Notes under the pieces: generated by a model
What the model was told of the DNA's origin: nothing
Databases searched by the model: none
The model's input: only the letters and a program-made list of their open reading frames with translations
Part shown: one piece after another, positions 26,921 through 37,349 of the stretch
Layout of the letters: the number at the start of each line of letters is the position of its first letter
How positions within the stretch are numbered: the stretch's first letter is position 1
Position numbers and translations under genes: made by a program
Origin: Candidatus Pseudomonas phytovorans
GTDB lineage: Bacteria > Pseudomonadota > Gammaproteobacteria > Pseudomonadales > Pseudomonadaceae
Direction of reading: 5' to 3'
NCBI GenBank assembly: GCA_029202525.1
Contig: CP119325.1
Location: 1,333,501-1,397,500, forward strand
DNA: 64,000 nt

Positions 26921-27334
26921 ATGTCTGAATTGCCTGCACGACCCGGTCGCCTGAATGGCCTGCGCCACATTGCCCTGCTGGTACCTAACCTTGAGGAGTG
27001 CGAGCGCTTCTATGTCGATGTGCTGGGCATGGAGGTGCTGAACCGCGCCAACGATGACCTGGTGTACCTCACCTGCGGCAACGACAACCTTTCACTGGGG
27101 CGTGGGGCTGGGGCGGCCAACGGGCTGCAGACCCTGGATCACTATGGGTTCATCGTCGATAGCGTGGAGGAACTGGAAGCGTGGTATCAGTACTTCAAGG
27201 CCCATGGCGTGACCTTGCTGGACAGGCCCTTCAATCATGGTGACGGGGCACGCAGCTTCCACCTGGTGGACCCGGCGGGGAACAAGGTGCAGCCGCTGTA
27301 CCACCCGGCGGTGTCGGGGCAGCGGTTGATCTGA
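26921..27334 (+). CDS. VOC-family (glyoxalase/dioxygenase-like) protein
   Basis: The 137-residue protein has the paired beta-alpha-beta-beta-beta modules of the vicinal oxygen chelate superfamily: GLRHIALLVPNLEECERFYVDVLGMEV opens the first and LDHYGFIVDSVEELEAWYQYF the second. Candidate metal ligands are the histidines in RHIALLV and DHYGF and a glutamine near LVDPAGNKVQPLY. Members include glyoxalase I, ring-cleavage dioxygenases and fosfomycin resistance enzymes; the substrate here cannot be assigned. An AT-rich region precedes it, and a REP pair follows. Confidence 0.82.
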   Translation: MSELPARPGRLNGLRHIALLVPNLEECERFYVDVLGMEVLNRANDDLVYLTCGNDNLSLGRGAGAANGLQTLDHYGFIVDSVEELEAWYQYFKAHGVTLLDRPFNHGDGARSFHLVDPAGNKVQPLYHPAVSGQRLI

Positions 27335-27342
27335 CGCCTGTG

Positions 27343-27440
27343 CCGGCCTCTTCGCGGGCATGCCCGCTCCCACAGATACTGCGCAGGCCTCAAGCAGTGC
27401 GCTATCCCTGTGGGAGCGGGCGTGCCCGCGAAGAGGCCGG
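27343..27440. repeat. Inverted REP pair
   Basis: REP copies at 27343-27375 and 27407-27440 face each other between the convergent VOC gene and the DUF748 gene. The stem loop reads GGGC-ATG-CCC in one arm and GGGC-GTG-CCC in the other. Confidence 0.9.
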
Positions 27441-27455
27441 GCCTGCTATTAGAGA

Positions 27456-30401
27456 TCACTCAGCATCCAGATGCATCGGCGTCACCACCCGGCCATCGCT
27501 CTCAGCCTGCCCCAGGCTGGTATCGATGAAATACACCCGGTCATCTTCCAGCTTGCCCTTGTCCACCAGGTAATCCTTGATACTGCTGGCCCGCTCCTGG
27601 CCCAATGTACGCAGCAGGGCGGTGCTTTCAGCCCATGACTTGATCACGGCCTCGCGCAGCTTGGTGGTACGTTCGTCGCGGCCCAGTTGCTCCCATTCGG
27701 CAGGCGGCTGCTGTTTCAGGCGGGTGCGGTAGATGCCTTCCAGCATTGCCGGCTTGTCGCTGTCGTCGACGATCAGCATCGAGGCATTGGCCGGCACCTT
27801 GTCACCGCGGCGCTGCAGGATCTTGTACCAGGTGGCCTGGTACTCACGCTCCAGGCGCTGCTGGGCGATCAGTGGACCGTCGCTGGCCTGGGCGCTGGTG
27901 CCTTCGATTTCCAGGCGAAGTTCGGGGCGTTCTTTCAGCGCCGCCGCCAGCTTGTCCAGCGACGACTGGGCATCGCCAGCGAGTTCGCTGGAGCCCGGGG
28001 CAAACGCGACATTACCCAGGTCTTCCGAGCCACCGCCGGTAATCAGCCCGCCAATGAAATTGAACGGCGCCTGTGCCGCGCGCAGCACCAGGTTACGCAG
28101 GGTTTGCCAGACAATCGGCATCACGCTGAACTGTGGGTTGTTGAGGTCGCCCGTCACCGGCAGCTCGATCGAGATCTTGCCCTCGGTGTCCTTCAGCAAT
28201 GCCACCGCCAGGCGGATCGGCAAGTCGACCGCATCCGGGCTGTCGACTTTCTCGCCCAGTTGCAGTTGCTCCACCACTACCTTGTTCTCGGCCTTCAGCT
28301 GGCCGTTGGTAATCAGGTAGTGCAGGTCAAGGTTGAGCCGGCCCTTGCGGATACGAAAGCCGGCAAACTTGCCAGAGTAGGGCGTCAACGTGGTCAGCTC
28401 GACGCGCTTGAAGCTGGTGGCGATATCCAGGCTGGCCAGCGGGTTGAACGGGTTGAGGGCGCCCTTGATGGTCACCGGTGCGTAACGGTCGACCTTGCCC
28501 TTGATATCGACCTTGGCCGGCAGCGGCTTGCGGTTGTCGATGGTGCCAATCTGGCCATTGAGCTGCTGTGCGGCCGTGGCGAAGTTCGGGGTGAGCGACA
28601 GGTCGGCAAAGTTGGCCGAGCCGTCCTTGATGTCGATCTGACCTATGTGGATGCCCAGCGGCTTGTCTTTGCTGGCCGAGGCCGTCTTGGTCTGGCTGCT
28701 CGCCGGGGCGCCGGCCGGTTGCGGGATCAGCAGGTCATTGACGTTGGTAGTACGGTCTTCGTTGATGATGAAACGCGCATAGGGTTGCAGCAGGGTCACC
28801 TTGTCGATCGACAGCGCATCGCCGTGGACGTAGGACAAACCGTCGACATTCACCTGCTGCCATTTGACGAAGTCGCGGCTCTTGATGGTGTCGAGGGTAT
28901 GCAGTTGGTTGACCTGCGCCTTGCCGGTCAGATTGAAGCCCAGCGGCGCGGTGTTCTTCAGGTCGACCTTGAGATCGCTGGAGAGCATGCCGCTGCGCAG
29001 CTCCAGCAGGATGAACGGGCTGATGTAGGCCTGGGCCACGCGCAGGTCGATGTCGCGGGTGCTCACATCCAGCTTGGCCCATACCGGCGCCAGGTTGACC
29101 TGGCCAGCTGCCTGCAGCTTGCCTTGCTTGCCTACACCGGTATCGAGCTTGAGCGTGAAGGGCGACTGGTTGAGGCTGTCGAAACCTTGCAGGTCTGCGT
29201 TGAGCGGGCCAATGTCCAAGGCTACCGGCTCTTTTTGGCTGCGGTCTGCCAGGTGCACCAGGTAGTTGCGCAGTTGCACGTCCTTGAGCAGCACTTGCCA
29301 AGGTTTGCCGGGCTCTTTGGCGGCTTTTTCATCAGGGGCAGGCTCGGCGGCGGCAGGCTCGGCCTTTTCCTTCGGCGTGGCTTTGGCCGGTTGGCTGGCG
29401 AACAGCTTCTGCCAGTCGAGCTGGCCGTCTTTTTCCAGCGCGGCCCAGGTTTCCAGTTTTTCGCTGCGGATCTTGCCCACGCTGACCAGTTGCTTGACCA
29501 GGTCGACGGAGGTTTCGCTCACCTCCAGGCTAGCCAGGCGCGCCAACGGGCGGCCATCTGGTGCCTTGATGGCGAATGGCGCAATGCGCAGGGAGGCGTT
29601 ATCCAGCAGCAACTCGGTCTGCTTGGCAAGGTTGAGCTTGTAATGCGTATCGAGGCTGACCACGCCGTCTTCCAGCACCAGTGGCACGGCATCGCGCACA
29701 TAGGGCCAGAACAGCTTCATTTTGGCGTCGGTGACCTTCAATGTGCCTTCGGAGGCGATCGGCGACAGGCTCAGGGTGCCTTTCCAGTCGATCCGGCCAC
29801 CGTTGGGGCCGTTGGCGACCAGCGTCATGTCGGCATTGTCGTTGGGCAGGGTGCTGAGGTTTTTCAGCTCCAGGTTCATGTTGTCGTAAAGGAACTCGAT
29901 CGGCTCGCTGGGGCGCTGGTCCTCGAAGTGCAGGTAGCCATCGACGAGCTTGATGCTGCCGATGCGTAGCGGGAACGGGTCGCTGGGCGGCTCGTCGGGT
30001 TTGGCCTCACTGGCGGGCAGCTTGAACAACCCGGCCAGGTTGAGGGTACCGTCCTTGGCGAACAGTACTTCGCTGCGTGCCTTGTCGAGTTCCACCGCTT
30101 CCAGATGCAGGGCTTTGGTCCACAGGCTGTCGAGCGAGAGGTTGGCGTACAACCGCTCGAAACCGACTTGCTCCTTGCCCGGCTCGCCGATCTGCAGGCC
30201 CCACACCGTCAGCTCCAGGCTGAAGGGGTTGAGTTCGATCCGTTCGAGGTGGGCCGGCACGGTCGCGTACTGGGCCAACTGCTGGTTGGCGATGCGCAGC
30301 GCGACACCGGGAAGAATGAGAAAGCCGAGCAGGCTGTAGAGGGCTACGAGGGCCACGATTGCGCCGGCGGCGCGAGTCAATCCTTTGTACATGTGTCGCA
30401 T
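27456..30401 (-). CDS. Large AsmA-like DUF748 envelope protein
   Basis: The 981-residue protein has one N-terminal membrane anchor (about residues 10-32, VALVALYSLLGFLILPGVAL) and a very long periplasmic part with repeated beta-rich segments of the DUF748/AsmA type, a family now linked to phospholipid movement between membranes (family inference). An Ala/Glu/Lys-rich low-complexity linker lies near residues 340-365. The last 180 residues contain FAPGSSELAGDAQSSLDKLA and a later RASSIKDYLVDKGKLEDDRVYF, resembling the two halves of an OmpA-like peptidoglycan-binding domain split by an insert. ATG 30392 is an alternative start. Confidence 0.85.
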   Translation of the reverse strand: MRHMYKGLTRAAGAIVALVALYSLLGFLILPGVALRIANQQLAQYATVPAHLERIELNPFSLELTVWGLQIGEPGKEQVGFERLYANLSLDSLWTKALHLEAVELDKARSEVLFAKDGTLNLAGLFKLPASEAKPDEPPSDPFPLRIGSIKLVDGYLHFEDQRPSEPIEFLYDNMNLELKNLSTLPNDNADMTLVANGPNGGRIDWKGTLSLSPIASEGTLKVTDAKMKLFWPYVRDAVPLVLEDGVVSLDTHYKLNLAKQTELLLDNASLRIAPFAIKAPDGRPLARLASLEVSETSVDLVKQLVSVGKIRSEKLETWAALEKDGQLDWQKLFASQPAKATPKEKAEPAAAEPAPDEKAAKEPGKPWQVLLKDVQLRNYLVHLADRSQKEPVALDIGPLNADLQGFDSLNQSPFTLKLDTGVGKQGKLQAAGQVNLAPVWAKLDVSTRDIDLRVAQAYISPFILLELRSGMLSSDLKVDLKNTAPLGFNLTGKAQVNQLHTLDTIKSRDFVKWQQVNVDGLSYVHGDALSIDKVTLLQPYARFIINEDRTTNVNDLLIPQPAGAPASSQTKTASASKDKPLGIHIGQIDIKDGSANFADLSLTPNFATAAQQLNGQIGTIDNRKPLPAKVDIKGKVDRYAPVTIKGALNPFNPLASLDIATSFKRVELTTLTPYSGKFAGFRIRKGRLNLDLHYLITNGQLKAENKVVVEQLQLGEKVDSPDAVDLPIRLAVALLKDTEGKISIELPVTGDLNNPQFSVMPIVWQTLRNLVLRAAQAPFNFIGGLITGGGSEDLGNVAFAPGSSELAGDAQSSLDKLAAALKERPELRLEIEGTSAQASDGPLIAQQRLEREYQATWYKILQRRGDKVPANASMLIVDDSDKPAMLEGIYRTRLKQQPPAEWEQLGRDERTTKLREAVIKSWAESTALLRTLGQERASSIKDYLVDKGKLEDDRVYFIDTSLGQAESDGRVVTPMHLDAE

Positions 30402-30470
30402 CGTCTGTCTAAGCAGGAGTGCTTGGAGTATGGCACGTTAAATCAGTTCCGCAGGGTCGACCATTAGGCC

Positions 30471-31340
30471 TCATTCGATCCCCATGCGCCGTTTGGCCCG
30501 GTGCGCCGAGCCGTCGCGCATTGCCCAGCGCAGTACAGGGGCGGTGCGTTGCAGGCCCAGGCGGATCAGGCGCTGTTGCAAGGGCCCGTGCTGCAGGCCG
30601 AGCATGGCCTGGGCCCAGCCCGGCAGCAGGTCGATGCCGGCGTGCAGCATCAGCTTGCCTACTGGTTGCGCCAGGCGGCTGGGGGCAGGGGCGTCGAGCA
30701 GGATCTGCATGACTTCATGGCTGCGCGTATCGCAGTGCAGCTGTGGGCGCATGCGCTGCAGGTAGTCTTCGACCTGCTGACACGAACGCGGGACGTTACG
30801 GGCGCCAAGGCGCTCGGCGATCAGGGCGATTTCGTTGTAGTAGGCATCCTGCTCGGCCTGCGGCAGGTGCGGGTTGCGGTACCGCAGGTGGGCGGCGAGG
30901 AAACTGCTGACCTCCGCCACATGCACCCAGGTCAGCAGGTCTGGATCGCTGGCCGCGTAGGGACGGCCGTCCGGTGCGGTGCCGGTGACCTGCAGGTGTA
31001 TGGTGCGCACCTTGTCGATCAGCCACTCGGCATCGCCGGTGGCACCGAAGGTGGTGCCGGAAATGAACTGGCTGGTGCGGCGCAGGCGGCCAAGCAGGTC
31101 TTCACGAAAATTGGAGTGGTCCCACACACCGGCCAAGGCCAGCGGGTGCAACAGCTGCAACATGAGTGCGCTGATGCCGCCGACCAGCATGCTCGGGAAA
31201 TCGCCATGTACTTGCCAGCTGATGCTGTGTGGGCCGAACAGGCCGGGGTCGCCCTTGGGCGATTCCAGGTCGAGCTGGCCGAGGGCCAGCCCGGTGAGGC
31301 TCATGACCTGGGTTTCGATGCGACGGCGGAGGGCTTCCAT
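30471..31340 (-). CDS. DUF2236 (MpaB/latex-clearing-like) oxygenase-family protein
   Basis: The 289-residue, mostly helical protein fits the DUF2236 family, which includes fungal MpaB and rubber oxygenase Lcp-like haem proteins: MLQLLHPLALAGVWDHSNF near residue 65, the FGATGDAEWLIDKVRTIH segment near 100, and WVHVAEVSSFLAAHLRY near 140 carry the family's conserved His/Arg/Asp positions. No signal peptide is evident. The substrate is unknown. It lies 42 bases downstream of acsA on the same strand and may be co-transcribed with it. Confidence 0.78.
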   Translation of the reverse strand: MEALRRRIETQVMSLTGLALGQLDLESPKGDPGLFGPHSISWQVHGDFPSMLVGGISALMLQLLHPLALAGVWDHSNFREDLLGRLRRTSQFISGTTFGATGDAEWLIDKVRTIHLQVTGTAPDGRPYAASDPDLLTWVHVAEVSSFLAAHLRYRNPHLPQAEQDAYYNEIALIAERLGARNVPRSCQQVEDYLQRMRPQLHCDTRSHEVMQILLDAPAPSRLAQPVGKLMLHAGIDLLPGWAQAMLGLQHGPLQQRLIRLGLQRTAPVLRWAMRDGSAHRAKRRMGIE

Positions 31341-31382
31341 GGCGACCTGAGGTTCAGGGCGGCCATGGACGGTGGCCGCCGG

Positions 31383-33317
31383 TTACTGGTTGAGGCGTTT
31401 GTCAATCAGGCCCTGTACCACGCTGGGGTCGGCCAGGGTCGAGGTGTCGCCCAGGTTGTCCAGCTCGTTACAGGCGATTTTGCGCAGTATACGCCGCATG
31501 ATCTTGCCTGAGCGGGTCTTGGGCAATGCCGGGGCCCACTGAATCAGCTCGGGTTTGGCGAAACTGCCGATCTCCTTGCTGACCAGGGCCAGCAGTTCGG
31601 CCTTGAGCGTGTCGTCCGGGTCGATGCCATTCATGGTCGTGACGAAGGCATACACACCCTGGCCCTTGAGGTCGTGCGGGTAGCCGACCACGGCCGCCTC
31701 GGCGACGCTTGGGTGCAGCACCAGTGCGCTTTCCACTTCGGCGGTACCGATGCGGTGGCCGGAAACGTTCAGCACATCGTCGATACGCCCGGTGATCCAG
31801 TAGTCGCCATCGGCATCGCGGCGGGCGCCGTCGCCGGTGAAGTAGTAGCCGGGGAAGGGTTTGAAATAGGTGTCGACCATGCGTTGCTGGTCACCGTATA
31901 CGCTGCGGATCTGCCCGGGCCAGCTGGCCTTGATCGCCAACAGGCCGGCGCCGGGGCCTTCGATCAGTTTGCCTTGCTCGTCCAGCAGCACCGGTTGCAC
32001 GCCGAACATTGGCTGGGTGGCGCAGCCTGGCTTGAGTGACAGCGAGCCGGGAAGCGGGGTGAGCATGATGCCGCCCGTTTCGGTCTGCCACCAGGTATCG
32101 ACGATGGGGCAGCGCTTTTGCCCGACTTCCTCGAAGTACCACTCCCAGGCTTCGGGGTTGATCGGCTCGCCGACGCTGCCCAGCAGGCGCAGGCTTTGGC
32201 GCGAAGTGCCTTGCAGCGGGGCGGATCCCTCGCGCATCAGTGCACGCAGGGCGGTGGGGGCGGTGTAGAAAATGTTTACCTTGTGCTTGTCCACTACCTG
32301 CCAGAAGCGCGAGGTGTCCGGGTAGTTGGGCACGCCTTCGAACATCAGCGAAATCGCGCCATTGGCCAGCGGGCCATAGACGATGTAGCTGTGGCCGGTG
32401 ACCCAGCCGACGTCGGCGGTGCACCAGAACACTTCGCCGTCGCGGTAATCGAACACCACCTCGAAGGTCATCGTCGCCTGCAGCAGGTAGCCGCCGGTGG
32501 TGTGCAGCACGCCTTTGGGTTTACCGGTGCTGCCGGAGGTGTAAAGGATGAACAGCGGGTCTTCTGCCTCCATCGGCTCGGGGGGGCAGTCGTCGCCGGC
32601 CCGGTCGGTTGCCTCGTGGTACCAGAGGTCGCGGTCTTCGGCCCAGCCGACATCGCCGCCGGTGCGGCGCACCACTAATACGCTGCTGACCGCTGGGCAA
32701 CTGGCCAGGGCCTTGTCGACGTTCTGCTTCAGCGGGATGCGCTTGCCACCGCGCACGCCTTCATCGGCGGTGATCACGGTGCGGCAGTCTGCATCGAGTA
32801 TGCGGTCACGCAGGGCGTCGGGGGAGAAACCGCCGAACACCACCGAGTGGATGGCGCCGATGCGGGTGCAGGCGAGCATGGCGAAGGCGGCCTCGGGGAT
32901 CATCGGCATGTAGATGCATACCCGATCGCCTTTTTTAACCCCGCGTGCCTTCAGTGCGTTGGCCAAGCGGCAGACCTGGCGGTGCAGCTCGCGGTAGGTG
33001 ATGGCCTTGGAGTCGTCAGGGTCGTCGCCTTCCCACAGCAGGGCAGTCTGCTCGCCGCGCTGGGCCAGGTGACGGTCGATGCAGTTGTAGCTGACGTTGA
33101 GCTGGGCGCCGTCGAACCAGCGTGCCTGGCCGGTTTTCAGGTCGCATTGTTGCACGCTCGACCAGGGTTTGATCCAGTCAAGGCGCTTGGCCTGTTCGGC
33201 CCAGAAGGTGTCAGGGTCGTCTACCGACTGTTGGTAGAGACGGTGGTATTCGTTGGGGGTGAGGGCGGCGGACTGGCTGACGGCCAGGGCCTGGGGATAC
33301 TGCTTGATATCGAACAT
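31383..33317 (-). CDS. acsA: Acetyl-coenzyme A synthetase
   Basis: AcsA activates acetate to acetyl-CoA via acetyl-AMP. From ATG 33317 ([17 protein letters not shown]) it is 644 residues, the usual length; an in-frame extension to 33455 reads into the REP pair and is rejected. The P loop [12 protein letters not shown], the acyl-pocket [10 protein letters not shown] motif and the C-terminal acetylatable lysine in [14 protein letters not shown] are present. P. putida strains carry two AcsA paralogues; the gene order here suggests the one beside pgi. Confidence 0.98.
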   Translation of the reverse strand: MFDIKQYPQALAVSQSAALTPNEYHRLYQQSVDDPDTFWAEQAKRLDWIKPWSSVQQCDLKTGQARWFDGAQLNVSYNCIDRHLAQRGEQTALLWEGDDPDDSKAITYRELHRQVCRLANALKARGVKKGDRVCIYMPMIPEAAFAMLACTRIGAIHSVVFGGFSPDALRDRILDADCRTVITADEGVRGGKRIPLKQNVDKALASCPAVSSVLVVRRTGGDVGWAEDRDLWYHEATDRAGDDCPPEPMEAEDPLFILYTSGSTGKPKGVLHTTGGYLLQATMTFEVVFDYRDGEVFWCTADVGWVTGHSYIVYGPLANGAISLMFEGVPNYPDTSRFWQVVDKHKVNIFYTAPTALRALMREGSAPLQGTSRQSLRLLGSVGEPINPEAWEWYFEEVGQKRCPIVDTWWQTETGGIMLTPLPGSLSLKPGCATQPMFGVQPVLLDEQGKLIEGPGAGLLAIKASWPGQIRSVYGDQQRMVDTYFKPFPGYYFTGDGARRDADGDYWITGRIDDVLNVSGHRIGTAEVESALVLHPSVAEAAVVGYPHDLKGQGVYAFVTTMNGIDPDDTLKAELLALVSKEIGSFAKPELIQWAPALPKTRSGKIMRRILRKIACNELDNLGDTSTLADPSVVQGLIDKRLNQ

Positions 33318-33404
33318 GGCGGGTGGTCCTGCTCTTGTGAGGGGCGATGGACTGCAACGGCTATTCGATAGGACAGTGTAGCTGGGAGAGGTGTTCAAAC
33401 TGTG

Positions 33405-33502
33405 CCGGCCCCTTCGCGGGCACGCCCGCTCCCACAGGTAATGCACAAACTTCAAGAACTGTGCGATCCCTGTGGGAGCGGGCGTGCCCGCGAAGGGGCC
33501 GG
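33405..33502. repeat. Inverted REP pair
   Basis: REP copies at 33405-33438 and 33469-33502, inverted, lie between pgi and acsA. Confidence 0.9.
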
Positions 33503-33515
33503 TGCAGGTATCAGG

Positions 33516-35180
33516 TCACCCTCGGTGACGGCCGCGGAAGTAGTTGATCAGGCCCTGGGTAGAGCCATCTTCGGCGTTTTCTTCCAGTGTGCCGACCAGG
33601 CGCTGGTAAACACCCTTGCCCAGCTCCTTGCCCAGCTCCACGCCCCACTGGTCGAAGGCGTTGATACCCCAGATCACGCTTTGCACAAACACTTTGTGCT
33701 CGTACATCGCCACCAGTGCGCCCAGGCGGCGGGGGCTGATGCGCTCCACCACCAGAGTGTTGCTCGGGCGGTTACCGGGGATCACCTTGTGCGGGGCCAG
33801 CTTCTCGATGTCCGCTTCGTTCAGCCCTTTACTGCGCAGTTCAGCCTCGGCTTCTTCACGGGTTTTACCCTGCATCAGCGCCTGGCTCTGCGACAGGCAG
33901 TTGGCGTACAGCCACTGGTGATGGTCGGCCACCGGGTTGAAGCTCACCACCGGCACGATGAAGTCTGCCGGAATCAGATGGGTGCCCTGGTGCAACAACT
34001 GGTGGTAGGCATGCTGGCCGTTACAGCCGACCCCACCCCAGATCACCGGGCCGGTTTCGGTCTTCACCGGGGTGCCGTCCTGCAGCACGCTCTTGCCGTT
34101 GGACTCCATGTCCAGCTGCTGCAGGTGCTTGGTAATGTTGCGCAGGTAGTGGTCGTACGGCAGGATCGCGTGGCTGTTCGCGCCCCAGAAGTTGCCATAC
34201 CACACACCCAGCAGGGCCAGTAGCACCGGCATGTTCTTGTCGAACGGTGCGGTCTGGAAGTGCTGGTCCATGGTGTGGGCACCTGACAGCAGCTCCTTGA
34301 AGTTGGCTGTGCCGATGGCCAGGGCGATTGGCAGGCCGATGGCCGACCACAGCGAATAGCGCCCGCCCACCCAGTCCCACATCGGGAAGATGTTCTCTTC
34401 GCGGATGCCGAAGGCCACTGCAGCGGCCTTGTTGCTGGAAACCGCGATGAAATGGCGGTACAGCTCGGCTTCCGAGCCGCCCTGGGCCAGGTACCAGGTG
34501 CGCGCGGCCATGGCGTTTTTCAGGGTTTCGAGGGTGTTGAACGACTTCGACGAGACGATAAACAGGGTGGTTTCGGCGCGCAGGTTGGCTGAAAGCTCGT
34601 GGAACTCACTGCCGTCGATGTTCGCCAGGTAATGGCAGCGAACGCCACGCTGGGCATAAGGCAGCAGGGCCTCAGAAACCAGCTCGGGGCCGAGGAACGA
34701 GCCGCCGATGCCGATGTTGACCACATCGGTGATCGGCTTTTCGCTGTAGCCGCGCCACAGGCCGTCGTGGATGCGCCCGACTAATTCGGTGATCTGATTG
34801 AGTACTTTGTGGACTTCCGGCATGACGTTCACGCCGTTGACGCTGAGCTTGTCGCCCACGGGCCGGCGCAGGGCGGTGTGGAGCACCGGGCGGCCTTCGG
34901 AGGCGTTGATGATTTCGCCGGCGAACATCGACTTGATGGCGTCTTGCAGGTTCACTTCGTTGGCCAGGTTGACCAGCAGGTCGCGGCTTTGTTCGGTGAT
35001 CAGGTTTTTCGAGTAGTCGAGGAACAGGCCGCAGGCGCTAAGGGAAAACTGGTCGAAGCGTTGGGCATCGGCGGCGAAGGCTTCGCGCATGCTGAAACTC
35101 TGCATGGCGTCGCGGTGTTGCTGAAGCGCCTGCCAGGCGGGCAGCGCCGTCACATCGTGGGGTGTACGGTAATACGCCAT
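33516..35180 (-). CDS. pgi: Glucose-6-phosphate isomerase
   Basis: Pgi interconverts glucose-6-phosphate and fructose-6-phosphate. The 554-residue protein shows the signatures [11 protein letters not shown] near residue 148, [11 protein letters not shown] near 208, the catalytic Glu/His region around [20 protein letters not shown] near 355, and the C-terminal [10 protein letters not shown] motif. The length is typical for the enterobacterial-type enzyme. It is separated from panC by a REP pair and is probably its own unit. Confidence 0.98.
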   Translation of the reverse strand: MAYYRTPHDVTALPAWQALQQHRDAMQSFSMREAFAADAQRFDQFSLSACGLFLDYSKNLITEQSRDLLVNLANEVNLQDAIKSMFAGEIINASEGRPVLHTALRRPVGDKLSVNGVNVMPEVHKVLNQITELVGRIHDGLWRGYSEKPITDVVNIGIGGSFLGPELVSEALLPYAQRGVRCHYLANIDGSEFHELSANLRAETTLFIVSSKSFNTLETLKNAMAARTWYLAQGGSEAELYRHFIAVSSNKAAAVAFGIREENIFPMWDWVGGRYSLWSAIGLPIALAIGTANFKELLSGAHTMDQHFQTAPFDKNMPVLLALLGVWYGNFWGANSHAILPYDHYLRNITKHLQQLDMESNGKSVLQDGTPVKTETGPVIWGGVGCNGQHAYHQLLHQGTHLIPADFIVPVVSFNPVADHHQWLYANCLSQSQALMQGKTREEAEAELRSKGLNEADIEKLAPHKVIPGNRPSNTLVVERISPRRLGALVAMYEHKVFVQSVIWGINAFDQWGVELGKELGKGVYQRLVGTLEENAEDGSTQGLINYFRGRHRG

Positions 35181-35313
35181 TGCGCGGGGTTCCCTTGGTG
35201 CGTGGTGATGCCTTGGACACGGCAGTCATTGCCGGGTTCAGGATGGCTCATTATAGGCAAAGCCCGCGCGCTGGGAATGGGTATGGCAGGGTGATTTTAG
35301 GGGCGCTTTGCGC

Positions 35314-35405
35314 CCCATTCGCGGGACAAGCCCGCTCCCACATGGGATGTGTGTTTCCTGGGGAAAGTGCAGATCCTGTGGGAGCGGGCTTGTCCCGCGA
35401 ATGGG
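35314..35405. repeat. Inverted REP pair (variant stem)
   Basis: Copies at about 35314-35344 and 35375-35405 carry GGGA-CAA-GCCC in place of the commoner GGGC-NNG-CCC stem, and a CGCCCCATT flank in place of CCGGCCTCTT. They lie between panC and pgi. Confidence 0.85.
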
Positions 35406-35426
35406 CTGCATGGCAGCCCCAGGCCG

Positions 35427-36290
35427 TTATGCGGTTTTTTCTTCCACGTGCAGGTACAGGTTGTCGATCAACCGTGTGTTACCCAGGTAAGCCGCTGCAA
35501 TGACCACTAGGTCTCGATCATCGAGAACTGCCGGGCGCAGGCTCACGGCATGGCGCACTTCCAGGTAGTCCGTGCGTAAACCAGCGGCAGCCAGTTGAGC
35601 CTGCCCCTCAGCAACCAGCGCAGCAAAATCACGCTGGCCCCGGCCAATCCCCGCTGCAATCTGCTGCAAGGTGCGGTACAGCGCTGGCGCAGCAGCACGT
35701 TGCTCCGGCGTCAGGTAGCCATTGCGCGATGACAGAGCCAGCCCATCTTCGGCCCGCACGGTCGGCTCGCCAATGATCTGAACCGGCATGTTCAGGTCGC
35801 GCACCATGGCGCGGATCACTGCCAGTTGCTGGAAGTCCTTTTCACCGAACACGGCAAGGTCAGGCTGGACCATGTTGAACAGCTTGCTGACCACGGTGGC
35901 CACGCCTTCAAAATGCCCGGGCCGGCTGGCACCGCACAGGCCTTCGGAAAGGTGGGGCACGCTGACGCGGGTTTGTACGCTCATGCCGTCGGGGTACATC
36001 TCTTCGGCGCTTGGCGCGAACAGCAGGTTGCAGCCGGCCTGCAGCAGGCACTCCTGATCTGCGGCCAGGGTGCGCGGGTACTTGTCGAGGTCTTCGTTGG
36101 CGCCGAACTGCAGCGGGTTGACGAAAATGCTGGCCACCACGAAGTCGGCGCGCTGCGCTGCCTTGGTTACCAGGGCAGCGTGGCCGCTGTGCAGGTTGCC
36201 CATGGTCGGCACGAAGCCGATGCGCTTGCCTTCACCGCGAGCGCGCGCGACGGCGGCGCGCAATTCGCGGACGGTCTTGACTGTATTCAT
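35427..36290 (-). CDS. panC: Pantothenate synthetase
   Basis: PanC joins pantoate and beta-alanine with ATP to make pantothenate. The 287-residue protein has the HIGH-type nucleotide motif in [11 protein letters not shown] (residues about 27-37), FGEKDFQQL near 150 and the KMSKS-like [12 protein letters not shown] near 190. Its ATG overlaps the panB stop by four bases (36287-36290), so the two are translationally coupled and act in successive branches of the CoA precursor pathway. Confidence 0.98.
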   Translation of the reverse strand: MNTVKTVRELRAAVARARGEGKRIGFVPTMGNLHSGHAALVTKAAQRADFVVASIFVNPLQFGANEDLDKYPRTLAADQECLLQAGCNLLFAPSAEEMYPDGMSVQTRVSVPHLSEGLCGASRPGHFEGVATVVSKLFNMVQPDLAVFGEKDFQQLAVIRAMVRDLNMPVQIIGEPTVRAEDGLALSSRNGYLTPEQRAAAPALYRTLQQIAAGIGRGQRDFAALVAEGQAQLAAAGLRTDYLEVRHAVSLRPAVLDDRDLVVIAAAYLGNTRLIDNLYLHVEEKTA

Positions 36291-37087
36291 GCACTGAACC
36301 CGTGTTCGCTACCTGGGAAGCTGACTTGCTTGACCGCCTCGACGTAAGCGACGAGGGCACTGTGGATATCCGGCTGGCCTTGCATGAAGTTTTTCACGAA
36401 CTTGGGTACCCGGCCGCTCAGCGACAGGCCGAGCATGTCATGCAGCACCAACACCTGGCCATCGGTGGCGCTGCCGGCGCCAATGCCGATCACCGGAATA
36501 CCCACGGCATTGGTGATTTCTGCGGCAAGTTCGCTGGGCACGCATTCGAGCAGCAGCATGGCTGCACCGGCCTGTTCAAGGGCGATGGCGTCGGCGCGCA
36601 TCTGCCGGGCCTGGGCTTCCTGGCGGCCTTGTACCTTGTAGCCGCCCAGCACGTTGACGGTCTGCGGGGTCAGGCCCATGTGTGCGCACACCGGCACGCC
36701 GCGCTCAGCCAGCAGACGGATGGTTTCGGCCAGCCAGGCGGCGCCTTCGATCTTGACCATGTGGGCGCCGGCCCGCATCAGGGTGGCACTGTTGGTAAAG
36801 GCCTGCTCGGGGGTGGCGTGGGCCATGAACGGCAGGTCGGCGAGGATCAACGCGCCGTCGTTGCCGCGTTTGACACTCGCGGTGTGGTAGGCCATGTCCG
36901 CCGTGGTTACCGGCAGGGTGCTGTCGTGGCCCTGCAGGACCATCCCCAGCGAGTCGCCCACCAGCAACACTTCAATGCCGGCCTGGCTGGCGGCCTTGGC
37001 GAAGGTCGCGTCGTAGCAGGTCAGCATGGTGATCTTTTCACCCTTGGCCTTCAGGCCATTGAGGGTGGTGAGGGTTACTTCAGGCAT
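36287..37087 (-). CDS. panB: 3-methyl-2-oxobutanoate hydroxymethyltransferase
   Basis: PanB makes ketopantoate from 2-oxoisovalerate and methylene-tetrahydrofolate, the first pantothenate step. From ATG 37087 ([16 protein letters not shown]) it is 266 residues, the family length; an upstream in-frame start at 37129 is less likely. Conserved [34 protein letters not shown] (magnesium-binding Asp) and [10 protein letters not shown] are visible. folK lies upstream after a 262-base gap with a cluster of GTAAC repeats. Confidence 0.98.
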   Translation of the reverse strand: MPEVTLTTLNGLKAKGEKITMLTCYDATFAKAASQAGIEVLLVGDSLGMVLQGHDSTLPVTTADMAYHTASVKRGNDGALILADLPFMAHATPEQAFTNSATLMRAGAHMVKIEGAAWLAETIRLLAERGVPVCAHMGLTPQTVNVLGGYKVQGRQEAQARQMRADAIALEQAGAAMLLLECVPSELAAEITNAVGIPVIGIGAGSATDGQVLVLHDMLGLSLSGRVPKFVKNFMQGQPDIHSALVAYVEAVKQVSFPGSEHGFSA

Positions 37088-37278
37088 GTCGGAAAATCCT
37101 CGTTCAGGCGCTGTAAAAAACGACTGCATTCAACGTGTGTAGTCATCTTCCGGAGCGGCACATCATCGCGCGTGATGTTCGGGCACAGGTCCGTCCGGGC
37201 CTAAATACGGGTATGCGGCACTTTGGTGCCACACGGGACGCCTATAGTCGTGAGCGAGGTGGGGGAAGTCAATCACCC

Positions 37279-37318
37279 TGTTACCGCATTGTTACGATCA
37301 GGGTGTTACTGGCGTTAC
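37279..37318. repeat. Cluster of four (T/C)GTTAC units upstream of panB
   Basis: TGTTAC occurs at 37279, 37290 and 37304 and CGTTAC at 37313, all in the same orientation, within 40 bases of the folK-panB gap. The unit equals the half-site of the CbrB box near crcZ, but here the copies are direct rather than inverted and irregularly spaced (11, 14, 9). Binding is unproven. Confidence 0.5.
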
Positions 37319-37349
37319 CGTATCTGTGGACGAGGCTGGAACGCCCGGT

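Noticed and set aside
27687..29969. 760-codon forward frame inside the DUF748 gene
   Set aside because: The reverse-strand frame has a membrane anchor and family-typical segments; the forward translation is an Arg/Gln/His-rich shadow.
33347..33547. Short frames over the REP pair upstream of acsA
   Set aside because: The same REP-derived peptides ([13 protein letters not shown]) recur at each REP locus in the window, so they reflect the repeat and not genes.
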